Assembly: GCA_036307305.1 (NCBI GenBank)
Contig: JAXJXV010000014.1
Location: 310,001 to 374,000 of the forward strand
Source: SIG607 sp036307305
GTDB lineage: Bacteria; Bacillota; Clostridia; Oscillospirales; Acutalibacteraceae
Direction: 5' to 3'
Length of the DNA: 64,000 nt
Shown here: piece by piece, positions 31,772 to 42,071 of the stretch
Layout: the number at the start of each line of letters is the position of its first letter
Position numbering within the stretch: the stretch's first letter is position 1
Program-made: the position numbers and the translations under genes
The notes under the pieces: model-generated
Databases searched by the model: none
Seen by the model: the letters and a program-made list of their open reading frames with translations, nothing else
What the model was told of the DNA's origin: nothing

Positions 31772-33496
31772 ATGAAAACTTTGATTAAATACTTAAAGCC
31801 ATATTATTTCAGAATGTTGTGTGGCCTTATTATTAAAGTTACGGGTACTGTTGTAGAACTCTTTATTCCTTATATTTTATCGCATATTTTAGAGAATGTA
31901 ATTAAAAACAGAAGTGTTGCAGATATTATTTACTGGGGTTTGCTTATGCTTATATGCGCCGCTGTTGCCTGTATCTGCAATATAATAGCAAACAGAATGG
32001 CAGCATCAATGTCGCGTGATTATGCCCAGCAAATACGGCATAGACTTTTTGTCAAAACGCTGCATCTTTCTGCTAAGCAGACCGATATTTTTACCATAGC
32101 CTCCCTCGAATCCAGAATTACTAACGATACATATAATATTCATCATTTCGTGGGTATGATGCAAAGAATGGGTGTGAGAGCGCCGATAATGCTTATTGGC
32201 GGTGTTACCATTACCATGTTTATGGATTCGTATTTATCTATGGTTATGCTGATTTCTATGCCCGTTTTATTTCTTTGCGTGTATCTTGTTTCGCGAAACG
32301 GTATTCCTTTATACGCTAAAGTACAAAGTGCTGTTGATTCAATGGTCAGAGTTGTAAGAGAGGATACGCAAGGTATCAGAGTGATAAAGGCTTTGTCTAA
32401 AGACAAGTACGAACATACCCGTTATGACAAGGTTAATAAAGCCCTTGTAAAAAAGGAAAAGACTGCCGGAATTGTTATGGGAAGCGTTCATCCTATAATG
32501 AATCTTTTTATGAATATGGGTATTGTTGCTGTTATTGCTCTTAGCGTTTCAAGAGTAACTGACGGCTTGTCTTCTCCTGAAACGGTTATTGCTTTTATGC
32601 AGTATTTTACTCAGATTTCTATGTCTATGATGGTAATGTCCAGAATGTTCACAATGGCAAGTAAATGTATGGCGTCTGCTAATCGCATTGAAGAGGTTTT
32701 GTTATGCGAGGATACTCTTGTTGAGTGTGATAAATCTGCATATCCTGATAAAATTAACGGCAATTTTATTGAGTTTTCACAGGTCAGTTTCTCTTATAAC
32801 GGTAAGAAAAACGACTTGACAGATATTAGCTTTTCTATAAAAAACGGTGAATCGTTAGGTATTATAGGTGCGACCGGTAGCGGTAAATCTACTATTGTTA
32901 AGCTCTTATTGCGTTTTTACGACGTTGATAACGGAAATATATATATTAACGGCGAGAACATCAGGACTATAGATAGGGAAAAGCTGTACGGTTATTTTGG
33001 TACTGTTATGCAGAATGATTTTCTTTATAACGGCACCATTATGGAAAATATTCGTTTTGGCAGAGATATATCTGACAACGATATTTACAATTCCGCAAAG
33101 ATAGCACAAGCCGACGGTTTTATACGTCAATTTAATGATGGTTATAACCGTATATTATCTCAAAAAGGCACAAATGTCTCCGGTGGACAAAAGCAACGAA
33201 TTCTTATCGCAAGAGCATTGGCTCAAAATCCTGCGATTCTTGTTCTTGATGACAGTTCTTCTGCTCTTGATTATAAGACCGAAGCGGCATTGAGAAACGC
33301 TCTGAGAGAAAATCTGAAGTCAACCGTTACAGTCAACGTAGCTCAGCGTGTCAGCGCTGTTAAGGATTGCGATTTAATAATCGTTCTTGATGAAGGTAAG
33401 ATTATAGGCATGGGCACTCACAGTCAGTTGCTTGAAAACTGCAAAGAATACAGGGAAATAAATGATTCTCAGATGGGAGGCGCCTTTGTTGAATAA
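31772..33496 (+). CDS. ABC exporter subunit, degenerate-site half
   Basis: A 574-residue half-transporter with six transmembrane helices (about 1-300) and a C-terminal ATPase domain. It has Walker A GATGSGKST, signature VSGGQKQR and Walker B ILVLD. The residue after Walker B is Asp rather than the catalytic Glu (LDDSSSALD), so this half is expected to form the non-hydrolysing site of a heterodimer with the next gene. ATG at 31772 was chosen, with GAGGTG upstream. The stop overlaps the partner start. Substrate unknown; drug, lipid and peptide are typical for the family. Confidence 0.9.
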   Translation: MKTLIKYLKPYYFRMLCGLIIKVTGTVVELFIPYILSHILENVIKNRSVADIIYWGLLMLICAAVACICNIIANRMAASMSRDYAQQIRHRLFVKTLHLSAKQTDIFTIASLESRITNDTYNIHHFVGMMQRMGVRAPIMLIGGVTITMFMDSYLSMVMLISMPVLFLCVYLVSRNGIPLYAKVQSAVDSMVRVVREDTQGIRVIKALSKDKYEHTRYDKVNKALVKKEKTAGIVMGSVHPIMNLFMNMGIVAVIALSVSRVTDGLSSPETVIAFMQYFTQISMSMMVMSRMFTMASKCMASANRIEEVLLCEDTLVECDKSAYPDKINGNFIEFSQVSFSYNGKKNDLTDISFSIKNGESLGIIGATGSGKSTIVKLLLRFYDVDNGNIYINGENIRTIDREKLYGYFGTVMQNDFLYNGTIMENIRFGRDISDNDIYNSAKIAQADGFIRQFNDGYNRILSQKGTNVSGGQKQRILIARALAQNPAILVLDDSSSALDYKTEAALRNALRENLKSTVTVNVAQRVSAVKDCDLIIVLDEGKIIGMGTHSQLLENCKEYREINDSQMGGAFVE

Positions 33497-35267
33497 AGAA
33501 AAGTTTAAGCTTGGAATTTTAGTACGCTTATTGAAATACGTTCTTATGTCGTGGCCACTTTTTATTATTGCTGTTGTAATGACGCTTCTTTCCAATCAGT
33601 TGGCGCTTCTCGGTCCCAAATATTCCGGCAGAGCGATTGATGCTATTGCTCTGCCAACAGGAGTAGATTTAGCAGAAGTAGGTACAAACGTCGTTGCTAT
33701 GATTGTATGTTACGTTTTTTCTGCAATTCTTTCTTATTTGCTCTCCTTAGTAATGATTAATATCAGCCAGAAGGTTGTTTACAGAATGAGAAAACAACTG
33801 TTTGAAAAACTAACTACTCTTCCTGTGAGCTATTTTGATACTACGGCAACCGGAGATATAATCAGCAGAATTTCCTATGATATTGATACGGTTAATTCAT
33901 CGCTATCGCACGATTTGGTGCAGGTGATGACCAGTATATATACGGTTGTGGGTTCACTGATTTTTATGTGGAATATTTCAAAACCTATGATTATTATTTT
34001 TGTTATTACGGTACCTGTTTCTATTCTTTTTACACGTTACCGTTCTAATAAGGTTCGTCCGATGTTTAAATTACGTTCACAAAAATTAGGAGAGCTTAAC
34101 GGATACGCTGAAGAAATGCTGTCGGGGTGCAGAACCATACAGGCGTATCATCAAGAAAAAGAAATATCCAACAGATTTGATAGCCGAAACGACGATGCGA
34201 TGAATGCTTACTACAAAGCAGAATATTATGCGGCTGCTATGGGCCCGTCTGTTAATTTTATTAATAATCTCTCTATTTCTCTCGTTATGATACTTGGCGG
34301 TATACTTTATATGTATTCTTCTTCGGGTGTTATTAAGAACGGTTCTCTGTTCTTTATTTCTCTTGGCGGTGTAGCTCAGTTTGTACAGTATTCAAGAAAG
34401 TTTGCGGGGCCAATTAACGAATTTGCAAATATTCTACACGAATTTCAGTCAGCTTTCTCGGCGGCTGAGCGAATTTTCAGAATAATTGATGAACCTGCTG
34501 AACCTGAGGATATTTCAGATGCATTATCAATGGGTAGTGTTAATGGCGATGTACAGCTTAGCAATGTAAAATTCGGTTATGATAAGAACATAGAAATTTT
34601 ACACGGTATTTCATTTAACGCAAAACCCGGTGAAACTGTAGCTATAGTTGGTCCTACGGGGGCTGGTAAAACTACGGTAATCAATCTTTTAATGCGTTTT
34701 TATGACATATCAGATGGTATAGTAACAGTTGATGGCAAAAATATTTATGAGGTCAAAAGGGAAGAGCTGAGAAAATCCTATACCATGGTTTTGCAGGATA
34801 CGTGGTTATTCCATGGTACCGTTTTTGAAAACATAGCCTACGGTAAGGAAAACGCCACCTTCGACGAGGTTGTTCGCGTCGCAAAGGCGGCGAGAATTCA
34901 TAATTATATCGAGCATTTGCCTGATGGATATAATACTATACTTTCTGATGACGGCATAAATATTTCTAAAGGACAAAAACAACTTATAACTATAGCCAGA
35001 GCAATGCTTTCATCAGCACCTATGCTGATTCTGGATGAGGCCACCTCCAACGTTGATTCGCGTACCGAGATTAAAATTCAGGAAGCTCTTGAATCTCTTA
35101 TGAAGGACAGAACCTGTTTTGTAATAGCCCATCGTCTTTCCACCATAAAAAACGCCGACAATATTTTGGTTATTGACGGCGGAAAAATTATTGAACACGG
35201 TAATCACAATGAACTTATTAAACTTGGCGGTTTTTACTGTAAGCTTTATAATTCACAGTTTGACTGA
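33489..35267 (+). CDS. ABC exporter subunit, catalytic half
   Basis: A 592-residue half-transporter with a six-helix membrane domain and ATPase domain. It has Walker A GPTGAGKTT, an atypical signature ISKGQKQL, and canonical MLILDEATSNVD with the catalytic Glu. The atypical signature pairs, in the heterodimer, with the degenerate Walker B of the upstream subunit, as in known asymmetric exporters. The start is probably TTG at 33489, 8 bases after GGAGG and overlapping the upstream stop. A 9-residue longer form from 33462 would cover the ribosome site. Ends at a strong terminator. Confidence 0.9.
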   Translation: MNKEKFKLGILVRLLKYVLMSWPLFIIAVVMTLLSNQLALLGPKYSGRAIDAIALPTGVDLAEVGTNVVAMIVCYVFSAILSYLLSLVMINISQKVVYRMRKQLFEKLTTLPVSYFDTTATGDIISRISYDIDTVNSSLSHDLVQVMTSIYTVVGSLIFMWNISKPMIIIFVITVPVSILFTRYRSNKVRPMFKLRSQKLGELNGYAEEMLSGCRTIQAYHQEKEISNRFDSRNDDAMNAYYKAEYYAAAMGPSVNFINNLSISLVMILGGILYMYSSSGVIKNGSLFFISLGGVAQFVQYSRKFAGPINEFANILHEFQSAFSAAERIFRIIDEPAEPEDISDALSMGSVNGDVQLSNVKFGYDKNIEILHGISFNAKPGETVAIVGPTGAGKTTVINLLMRFYDISDGIVTVDGKNIYEVKREELRKSYTMVLQDTWLFHGTVFENIAYGKENATFDEVVRVAKAARIHNYIEHLPDGYNTILSDDGINISKGQKQLITIARAMLSSAPMLILDEATSNVDSRTEIKIQEALESLMKDRTCFVIAHRLSTIKNADNILVIDGGKIIEHGNHNELIKLGGFYCKLYNSQFD

Positions 35268-35272
35268 TAAAA

Positions 35273-35301
35273 AATCACACCCAAATGTGTTGGGTGTGAT
35301 T
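35273..35301. terminator. Bidirectional terminator after ABC genes
   Basis: AATCACACCCA (35273-35283) pairs with 35291-35301, flanked by A- and T-tracts. It serves the convergent ABC and flavoenzyme genes. Confidence 0.8.
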
Positions 35302-35307
35302 TATGTT

Positions 35308-37371
35308 TTATAATTTTGTTGCAACGTCCCACGCTTCCCAAATAACAGTTCGGAGACTTCCAACTTTAGAAGCATCGCCGATAATATGAACGTTGCGCTG
35401 TTTTTTTGCAATCGGCGCGGGTCTGTATCCAACGGAAGTAATAACACTGTCTGCGGGAATTTTTACCGTTTCACCGTTTTTGTTTAAAATAATTACGCCA
35501 TCGTCACAAATTTCAGTGGTTTTTGCTTCCAGATAAACAGGAACCTTATTTGCATTAAAGAAATCACGCAAAAAGCTTGTGTTAGCAAGACAGATTTTAT
35601 CCGAAACAATCAAATCGTTTTTCATTTCTACAATTACAGGCTTTTTGCCTTGCAAATACAGTTCGTAGGCGATTTCGCATCCTGTAAGTCCGCCGCCGAT
35701 AACAACAACATTTTCGCCAACCTTATCCATATCAAGCAGGAAGTCAATTGCTTCAATACACTTTTCGGCTCCTTTAATATTAAGCTTGTTGGGAGTTGAA
35801 CCCGTCGCAATAATAATTTCATCGGCGTTGAGAGAGCTTATATCTTTGATTTCACTGTTAAGATTAACGTTGATGGAAGGATATTTAGAGATCTCACGAT
35901 TGTACCATAAAATTAGAGCCTTATCTTTCTCTTTGTAAGATGGAGCTGCTGCGGCAATGAATACGCCACCTAATTTATCGGTTTTTTCATAAAGCTCTAC
36001 ACTGTGACCACGCTTAGCGCAAACTATAGCTGCTTCCATACCGCCGATACCGCCGCCGATAACTGCAATTTTCTTTTGCTCTTTAGCGGGTTTTAAGAAG
36101 TATTTATCCGACTGCATAACGGTGGGGTCGAGTGCGCAACGTGCTATATGACTTGCGTCGTAAATAGACTGAGCGTTTGCAACGCCTTTGTAGTGCGCCA
36201 TATTGAAACAAGCGTTATGACAGCAAATACAGGGACGGATATCCTCTTCGCGTTCTTCAATTAGCTTCGTTACCCACTTAGAATCGGCAAGAAACTGTCT
36301 TGCCACACCAAGACCGTCGATTTTGCCCTCAGCAATAGCTTTTGCACCAACGTCAGCTTCCATACGACCGGCGCATACAACGGGTATATCAACGAATTTT
36401 TTAATGTGAGCAACGTCGTCAAGGTTGCAGTTCTGAGGCATATACATTGGCGGATGCGCCCAATACCAAGAATCGTAGGTACCGTTGTCGCAGTTGAGCA
36501 TATCGTATCCTGCGTCCTGTAAATATTTAGCGGCCTTTTCGCTTTCTTCCATATTTCTTCCGATTTCGGTGTACTCTTCGCCAGGTACGGCGCCAACACA
36601 AAAGTCTTTCACCTTGGATTCAACGGAGTATCTGAGAGAAACAGGGAAGTCCTCACCGCAAGAGGCTTTAATTGCCTTTACAATATCCGTAGCAAAGCGG
36701 TAACGGTTTTCAAAAGAACCACCGTATTTGTCGGTACGTTTGTTTGTGTATTCTAACGTAAACTGGTCAAGGAGATAACCCTCGTGAACAGCGTGAACCT
36801 CAACGCCGTCTACACCAGCTTCTTTACAAAGCTTGGCAGTTTTTGCGAAAGCTTCTACAATTTCTTCGATTTCTTTAACGGTTATAGCTCTGCATTTAAC
36901 CTTATCAGACCAACGGGAAGGCAGCTCTGAGGGACTCATAGACTGAGCCTGAATGTTAATGATAGGCTTAATTAAGTCGCGTACTACAGGCATATTATGT
37001 AGCATAACCAGGGGAGTAGGAATAGCCCAGGAGCGTCCCATACCTGCAGTGATTTGAACGAATAGTTTTGCGCCAGTTTTATGAATTTCGTCCATAAATT
37101 CTTTTAGTTCCTTGAACATTTTTTTGTTCTGGTAAAGCCACTGATTCATAAACGTGCTTCTTATAGGCGCAATACCGGGAATAATCAGTCCTACGTTATT
37201 ATTGGCTTTTTCAATAAAGAATTTTGCAGCCTCCTTATCGAAATGATTTCCCGTATGCTCCATCCAGCCGAAAAGGGAAGTTCCACCCATTGGACAAAGC
37301 ACAATTCTGTTTTTTATTTCTACGTTTCCTATTTTCCAAGGAGTAAATAAAGCTTCGTATTTCGTTTCCAT
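35308..37371 (-). CDS. Enoate-reductase-like NADH:flavin oxidoreductase
   Basis: A 687-residue protein of the 2-enoate reductase/BaiCD/2,4-dienoyl-CoA reductase group. It has an N-terminal OYE-type TIM barrel with FMN (about 1-370), a four-cysteine 4Fe-4S motif (CICCHNAC ... RCALDP, about 380-415), and a C-terminal FAD/NAD(P)H domain. The dinucleotide motifs are VIGGGIGGMEAA and VVIGGGLTGCEIA. Such enzymes reduce activated C=C bonds in anaerobes. The ATG at 37371 has GAGGTG 6 bases upstream. It follows the DUF1846 gene by 14 bp and is likely co-transcribed with it. The substrate cannot be told. Confidence 0.85.
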   Translation of the reverse strand: METKYEALFTPWKIGNVEIKNRIVLCPMGGTSLFGWMEHTGNHFDKEAAKFFIEKANNNVGLIIPGIAPIRSTFMNQWLYQNKKMFKELKEFMDEIHKTGAKLFVQITAGMGRSWAIPTPLVMLHNMPVVRDLIKPIINIQAQSMSPSELPSRWSDKVKCRAITVKEIEEIVEAFAKTAKLCKEAGVDGVEVHAVHEGYLLDQFTLEYTNKRTDKYGGSFENRYRFATDIVKAIKASCGEDFPVSLRYSVESKVKDFCVGAVPGEEYTEIGRNMEESEKAAKYLQDAGYDMLNCDNGTYDSWYWAHPPMYMPQNCNLDDVAHIKKFVDIPVVCAGRMEADVGAKAIAEGKIDGLGVARQFLADSKWVTKLIEEREEDIRPCICCHNACFNMAHYKGVANAQSIYDASHIARCALDPTVMQSDKYFLKPAKEQKKIAVIGGGIGGMEAAIVCAKRGHSVELYEKTDKLGGVFIAAAAPSYKEKDKALILWYNREISKYPSINVNLNSEIKDISSLNADEIIIATGSTPNKLNIKGAEKCIEAIDFLLDMDKVGENVVVIGGGLTGCEIAYELYLQGKKPVIVEMKNDLIVSDKICLANTSFLRDFFNANKVPVYLEAKTTEICDDGVIILNKNGETVKIPADSVITSVGYRPAPIAKKQRNVHIIGDASKVGSLRTVIWEAWDVATKL

Positions 37372-37385
37372 TAAATTCACCTCAA

Positions 37386-38870
37386 TTATGCATGATAAAG
37401 TTTTTTGGTTTGGTATTTAGGCTCACAGGTAAGATTAATGCCGAGTTTTCTGAATACCTGCTCATCAACGCGGGATAGAATAACGGTAGAGTGTGCTTCG
37501 AGACCTCGCAAATTTTTGACCTGTGACATTGCTTTCTGAGCGTTCTCGTCGGTTGCCGCGCAAATTGACAAAGCAACCAATACTTCGTCTGTATGCAGTC
37601 GTGGATTGTGGTTTCCAAGCGCTGTAGTTTTCATAACCTGTATAGGCTCGATAATGGTCGGTGACAGCAGCTTGATATCATCATCTATTCCGGCGAGTTC
37701 TTTTAGCACGTTTAGTAGCAATGAGGAGGAGGCACCAAGCAGTGATGAGGTTCTGCCGGTAATAATTTTACCGTTATCAAGCTGAATAGCCGTAACGGGA
37801 CTGCCGGTTAGCTCAGCTTTATTATTGGCGGCGGAAACAACTTTTCTGTCGCTTACCGATATACCGACCTGATTCATCAAAAGCTCTATTTTAGCGACCT
37901 CGCCCTGTTCACCCATTCCTTGACGCACAGAGCAAAGAGCTGAGTAATACCTGCGTATAATTTCCTGATTAGCAGCTTGTCTGCAAACTTCGTCGTCGCA
38001 TATAGCACATCCGACCATATTTACTCCCATATCAGTTGGGCTTTTGTATACCGATTCGCCTTGAATTTTTTCAAGCATAGCGCGAACTACAGGGAAAATC
38101 TCTATATCTCTGTTATAATTAATAGCTGTTTTACCGTAAGCTTCAAGATGGAAAGGGTCAATCATATTAACGTCGTTAAGGTCAGCGGTAGCTGCTTCGT
38201 AAGCGACGTTTACTGGGTGCTTTAACGGAATGTTCCAAATCGGGAATGTTTCAAATTTTGCATAACCTGCTTTTATACCGCGTTTGTTTTCGTGATAAAG
38301 CTGTGAAAGGCAGGTTGCCATTTTACCACTACAAGGACCGGGACCTGTAACAACGATAAGCTTTCGGGTGGTTTCAATATAATCATTTTTGCCGAAGCCG
38401 TCCTCGCTGGTTATAAGAGGAAGATTTGCGGGATAATCAGGTATAGGGTAATGCCTGTACACTTTTATACCGAGATTTTTAAGGCGCTTTTCAAAAGCTA
38501 TGGCTAATGGCTGACCGGTGTAGAAGGTGATAACAACACTACCAACGTAAAGCCCTATCCCCCTGAAAGCGTCTATAAGGCGAAGGGTATCAAGGTCGTA
38601 GGTGATACCAAGGTCACCGCGACGCTTGTTTTTTTCGATAGCGTCTGCGTTAATTGCAATAACTATCTCTGCATCGTCTTTCAGACTCAATAGCATTTTA
38701 ACCTTGGAATCAGGCTCGAAACCCGGTAAAACACGGGAAGCGTGGTAGTCGTCGAACAACTTTCCTCCGAATTCCATATACAGCTTATCACCGAACATAG
38801 CGATGCGGTCGCGAATGTTCTGTGATTGCAGTCTGATGTATTCTTGGTTGTCAAAACCTTTTTTAGCCAT
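37386..38870 (-). CDS. DUF1846 family protein
   Basis: A 494-residue protein matching the DUF1846 family of Firmicutes, seen in AKKGFDNQEYIRLQSQNI at the N-terminus and VVTGPGPCSGKMATCLSQLY in the first third. The fold is known from structural genomics, but its function is not settled. The GPCSGK segment looks like a phosphate-binding loop. The start at 38870 has AAGGTGA upstream. It is first in a two-gene minus-strand unit with the flavoenzyme. Confidence 0.85.
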   Translation of the reverse strand: MAKKGFDNQEYIRLQSQNIRDRIAMFGDKLYMEFGGKLFDDYHASRVLPGFEPDSKVKMLLSLKDDAEIVIAINADAIEKNKRRGDLGITYDLDTLRLIDAFRGIGLYVGSVVITFYTGQPLAIAFEKRLKNLGIKVYRHYPIPDYPANLPLITSEDGFGKNDYIETTRKLIVVTGPGPCSGKMATCLSQLYHENKRGIKAGYAKFETFPIWNIPLKHPVNVAYEAATADLNDVNMIDPFHLEAYGKTAINYNRDIEIFPVVRAMLEKIQGESVYKSPTDMGVNMVGCAICDDEVCRQAANQEIIRRYYSALCSVRQGMGEQGEVAKIELLMNQVGISVSDRKVVSAANNKAELTGSPVTAIQLDNGKIITGRTSSLLGASSSLLLNVLKELAGIDDDIKLLSPTIIEPIQVMKTTALGNHNPRLHTDEVLVALSICAATDENAQKAMSQVKNLRGLEAHSTVILSRVDEQVFRKLGINLTCEPKYQTKKLYHA

Positions 38871-38940
38871 TTTTCTCACCTTTTGTCAAAAAAATAATAA
38901 TATTATTATATCAAACTAAACCGATTGTTTCAAGAGAAAT

Positions 38941-39861
38941 TTAACCGAAAAAATCGGATAATTCATTTAAATATCTGTTCGGATTTTTAAGATATGAAAG
39001 TCCGTGACCGGCATCATCAATTAGTATTAGTCTTTTTTTTGAAGCGGTGACTTCAAAAATCTGTTCACTCATATAGTAAGGCACAAATTTATCGTCCGTT
39101 CCGTGAAAAAAGATGATAGGAATTTTTGCTTTTTTAACAGAATCTACGGGACGGCTTTGGTTTATATCGAATTTGCCGAACAAAAGTGCTCCTAATCTTA
39201 CAAAGAAGTAAGATAAATTGATGGGCAATTTCTTTTCTTTAATGATTTTTTTAATTATTTCCTCAGCGCTGTTATATCCGCAGTCAGCTAATACGCCTAT
39301 AACGTTTTCTGGCAATTTTTCACCTGATGCCATCAGTACTGTAGAAGCACCCATAGAAATTCCCGTAAGTATGATTTTCACATCTTTGCCAAATTTATTT
39401 ATAATAAAATCAATCCAGTTAAGACAGTCTTTTGATTCATTGACACCGAATGAAATAATATTACCTTCGCTGTCACCGCAGGCGCGTTGGTCAACGATAA
39501 AGGCGTTTCTGTTAAGCTTAAAGCAACGCTGTACACCGCCGCACAAATCACGCATTGCATCACCTCTGTATCCGTGAAACATAAGCTCAATAGGCGCATT
39601 TTTTTTACATTCGTAATATTTAGCGGTAAGCCTTAAACCGTCAAAGCTTTTTATTGAGTATTTTTCTTTTTCGGTGTCTTTTATTTCTTTCATCCAATTA
39701 ATCATTATTTCTCTGTACGGCTCGTATATTTTGCCTTCTGGGATGCTGAATTCTTCTGTTGTAATGTTTCTGTCAGCGTAAAAGGTTATACGGAAACATA
39801 TATAGGAAATAACTGTTACTGTTAAAATTACAAAAAAGAATAATAGTATTATAAAAAGCAT
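38941..39861 (-). CDS. Membrane-tethered alpha/beta hydrolase
   Basis: A 306-residue protein with an N-terminal transmembrane helix (about 1-24) and an alpha/beta hydrolase domain. It has the oxyanion-region motif MFHGYRGDAM, VDQRACGDSEG, nucleophile elbow GISMGAS, a late Asp in FFHGTDDKFVP and a catalytic His in DAGHGLS. The class is close to YqkD/BAAT-like serine hydrolases. An ATG at 39861 was preferred, with GGAGA about 11 bases before it. A TTG five codons earlier overlaps that site. Substrate unknown. Confidence 0.8.
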   Translation of the reverse strand: MLFIILLFFFVILTVTVISYICFRITFYADRNITTEEFSIPEGKIYEPYREIMINWMKEIKDTEKEKYSIKSFDGLRLTAKYYECKKNAPIELMFHGYRGDAMRDLCGGVQRCFKLNRNAFIVDQRACGDSEGNIISFGVNESKDCLNWIDFIINKFGKDVKIILTGISMGASTVLMASGEKLPENVIGVLADCGYNSAEEIIKKIIKEKKLPINLSYFFVRLGALLFGKFDINQSRPVDSVKKAKIPIIFFHGTDDKFVPYYMSEQIFEVTASKKRLILIDDAGHGLSYLKNPNRYLNELSDFFG

Positions 39862-39973
39862 TTTTATTATCTCCAATTAGGTATTTTGTTAATTATATCA
39901 TTTGATAATTCAAACTTCAATTATTTTGTTGAAAAAAGGATGAATCTGTAATATAATACGAACGGGTGAGAAT

Positions 39974-41239
39974 ATGAATACTGATGTTAATTATAAAAAT
40001 AAAAAGCGTTATAATACAGCTAAGTATCCAATCAGACAACCTATTGTTATAGTTTGGCTCATTTGGATACTTTCTAAAATAATGCTTATGGGCAAAAAAT
40101 ACAAAATCGAAAAAATAAATATGGAAGGTCTTAAGCCTCCTTATATGTTACTTAGCAATCATATGTATTTTATTGATTTTGAACTTGCGGCAATGGGAAC
40201 TTTTCCTCATAGAGTAAATAACGTTGTAAGTATTGACGGATACTACAGACGTCCTTGGCTTATGGAGCTTATCGGCGCTATATGTACACGTAAATTTACT
40301 ATGGATTTACATCTTATTAAATCTATAGGAAGGGTGCTTAAAAGAGGGGACATTCTTTCAATGTATCCCGAAGCGCGTTATTCTCCCTGCGGTACTCTTT
40401 CGTACATTCCCGATTCCTTGGGTAAGCTTATTAAGCTTAATAAAGTTCCAGTAGTTGCTGTTGTACATCACGGTAATTATCTTCATTCTCCTTTCTGGAA
40501 TTTTAGAAAGAAAAGAAAGGTGCCTTTCTATACTACTTTTACACAAATTTTGACAGCAGAACAAATAAAGCAAATGTCACCCGATGAAATAACCTCAGCC
40601 GTAAAAAAAGCTTTAGAGTATGACGATTACAGATATCAGAAAGAAAAAGGGATTCTTATTACAGAGGATTTTCGCGCCGAGGGTCTTCATAAAATACTGT
40701 ATCAGTGTCCACACTGTATGGCTGAGTCACAAATGGCATCAAAGGGTACGGAGATTTACTGTAAAGAGTGCGGAAAGCGATGGAATATGAATGAAGACGG
40801 TACTCTTAGCGCAATTAACGGTGAAACCGAATTTTCTCACATTCCCGATTGGTTTGAGTGGGAAAGAAAGCAGGTAAAACAGCAAATTCTTGACGGTAAG
40901 TATAATTTTGAAGACGAAGTTGAGGTTTACTCGTTGCCGAGATGTTGGCGCTTTATTAAGCTTGGTAAGGCAACGCTGTCTCACGATGCTGTAAACGGCT
41001 TTACATTAAATGGTACCTATAGAGGTAAAGAATATAAAATTTCACGAACACCTCTTCAGACTAACAGTCTGCATATAGAATATGATTATTGTTATCTAAA
41101 ACCTCTTGACTGTGTGGATATTTCCACTGAAAATGATTCTTTTTACTGTTATCCGAAGGCTCAGAACGTTGTAACAAAACTTGCTTTTGCTACTGAAGAA
41201 ATTTATAAATTAAATTTAAAGGAAAAAGCGGTGAAATAA
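39974..41239 (+). CDS. PlsC-like acyltransferase with zinc ribbon
   Basis: A 421-residue protein. The first 230 residues are a glycerophosphate-type acyltransferase with H-x4-D in NHMYFID and the YPEARYSPCG motif, so it probably acylates a phospholipid or related precursor at the membrane. A zinc ribbon follows (CPHC ... CKEC, about 248-270), and then a C-terminal beta-rich domain. This fusion goes beyond the usual PlsC length of about 240 residues and is typical of a clostridial subgroup of unknown specificity. Its stop abuts the next start, so the two genes are co-expressed. Confidence 0.8.
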   Translation: MNTDVNYKNKKRYNTAKYPIRQPIVIVWLIWILSKIMLMGKKYKIEKINMEGLKPPYMLLSNHMYFIDFELAAMGTFPHRVNNVVSIDGYYRRPWLMELIGAICTRKFTMDLHLIKSIGRVLKRGDILSMYPEARYSPCGTLSYIPDSLGKLIKLNKVPVVAVVHHGNYLHSPFWNFRKKRKVPFYTTFTQILTAEQIKQMSPDEITSAVKKALEYDDYRYQKEKGILITEDFRAEGLHKILYQCPHCMAESQMASKGTEIYCKECGKRWNMNEDGTLSAINGETEFSHIPDWFEWERKQVKQQILDGKYNFEDEVEVYSLPRCWRFIKLGKATLSHDAVNGFTLNGTYRGKEYKISRTPLQTNSLHIEYDYCYLKPLDCVDISTENDSFYCYPKAQNVVTKLAFATEEIYKLNLKEKAVK

Positions 41240-42001
41240 ATGATTGCTAACTATCATACCCATACGTTTCGTTGCGGTCATGCTACGGGCACGGAAGAGG
41301 AATATATAAAAAGAGCTATTGAGGGTGGACTTAAAATTTTTGGTTTTGCTGACCATGCACCCGCTGTTCTTTATGACGGCTATAAGCTTGGATGGCGAGT
41401 ACAGACCGAAGACGCTAAGGATTATTTTGATACTATTAAGGCATTACGCGAAAAGTACAAGGATACAATAAAAATTTATATCGGTTTTGAAATGGAATAT
41501 TATCCACAGTATTTTGATAAAATGTATGAATATGTTAAACAACTTGGCGCAGAGTATCTGATTTTAGGACAGCACTTTATTGACGAAGCAGCTATACCTC
41601 ATTCAGCAATAAAGGGACATAATGAAGAGCATTTAATCAGATATACTAATTTAGTTATCGAGGGAATGGAAACGGGTAAATTTTTATATGTTGCCCATCC
41701 TGATATGCTGAATTACTCGGGCGATATGAAGGTTTATGAGAGCGAGGCGTACAGACTTTGTTCCGCTTCAAAAGAACTTGATATCCCACTTGAAATTAAT
41801 TTGCTTGGAATTTACGATAACCGCCACTATCCTAACGAAAACTTTTTAAAAATTGCCGGTCAGGTTGGTTGTAAAATGATTTACGGTTTTGATGCTCATA
41901 CGGCTGAGAGGGCTTATGACAGTAAATCTCTTGCAAAAGCGGAAGAACTTGTTAAAAAATACAATATTAATCTGATTGATTATATTGAGATAAAATCATA
42001 A
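41240..42001 (+). CDS. PHP-domain phosphatase (histidinol-phosphatase-like)
   Basis: A 253-residue PHP metallo-phosphoesterase. Metal ligands are visible in NYHTHTFRCGHA, FADHAPA, GFEMEYYP, LGQHFID, VAHPDML and FDAHTAE. The length fits HisJ/HisK-type histidinol-phosphatases, but no other his gene is nearby, so it may act on another phosphomonoester. It begins on the base after the acyltransferase stop, and a ribosome site (AAAGGA) lies inside the upstream gene. Confidence 0.8.
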   Translation: MIANYHTHTFRCGHATGTEEEYIKRAIEGGLKIFGFADHAPAVLYDGYKLGWRVQTEDAKDYFDTIKALREKYKDTIKIYIGFEMEYYPQYFDKMYEYVKQLGAEYLILGQHFIDEAAIPHSAIKGHNEEHLIRYTNLVIEGMETGKFLYVAHPDMLNYSGDMKVYESEAYRLCSASKELDIPLEINLLGIYDNRHYPNENFLKIAGQVGCKMIYGFDAHTAERAYDSKSLAKAEELVKKYNINLIDYIEIKS

Positions 42002-42002
42002 A

Positions 42003-42067
42003 ACGACAGGTCAAGCCTGTCGTTTTCGTTATACAATAAAAGAAAACCGCGTATTTACGCGGTTTTC
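42003..42067 (+). terminator. Tandem terminators after PHP gene
   Basis: Two hairpins in a row: ACGACAGG/CCTGTCGT then TTTTCG, and GAAAACCGCG/CGCGGTTTTC. The second one also serves the minus-strand tRNA-Ser. Confidence 0.8.
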
Positions 42068-42071
42068 TGAT

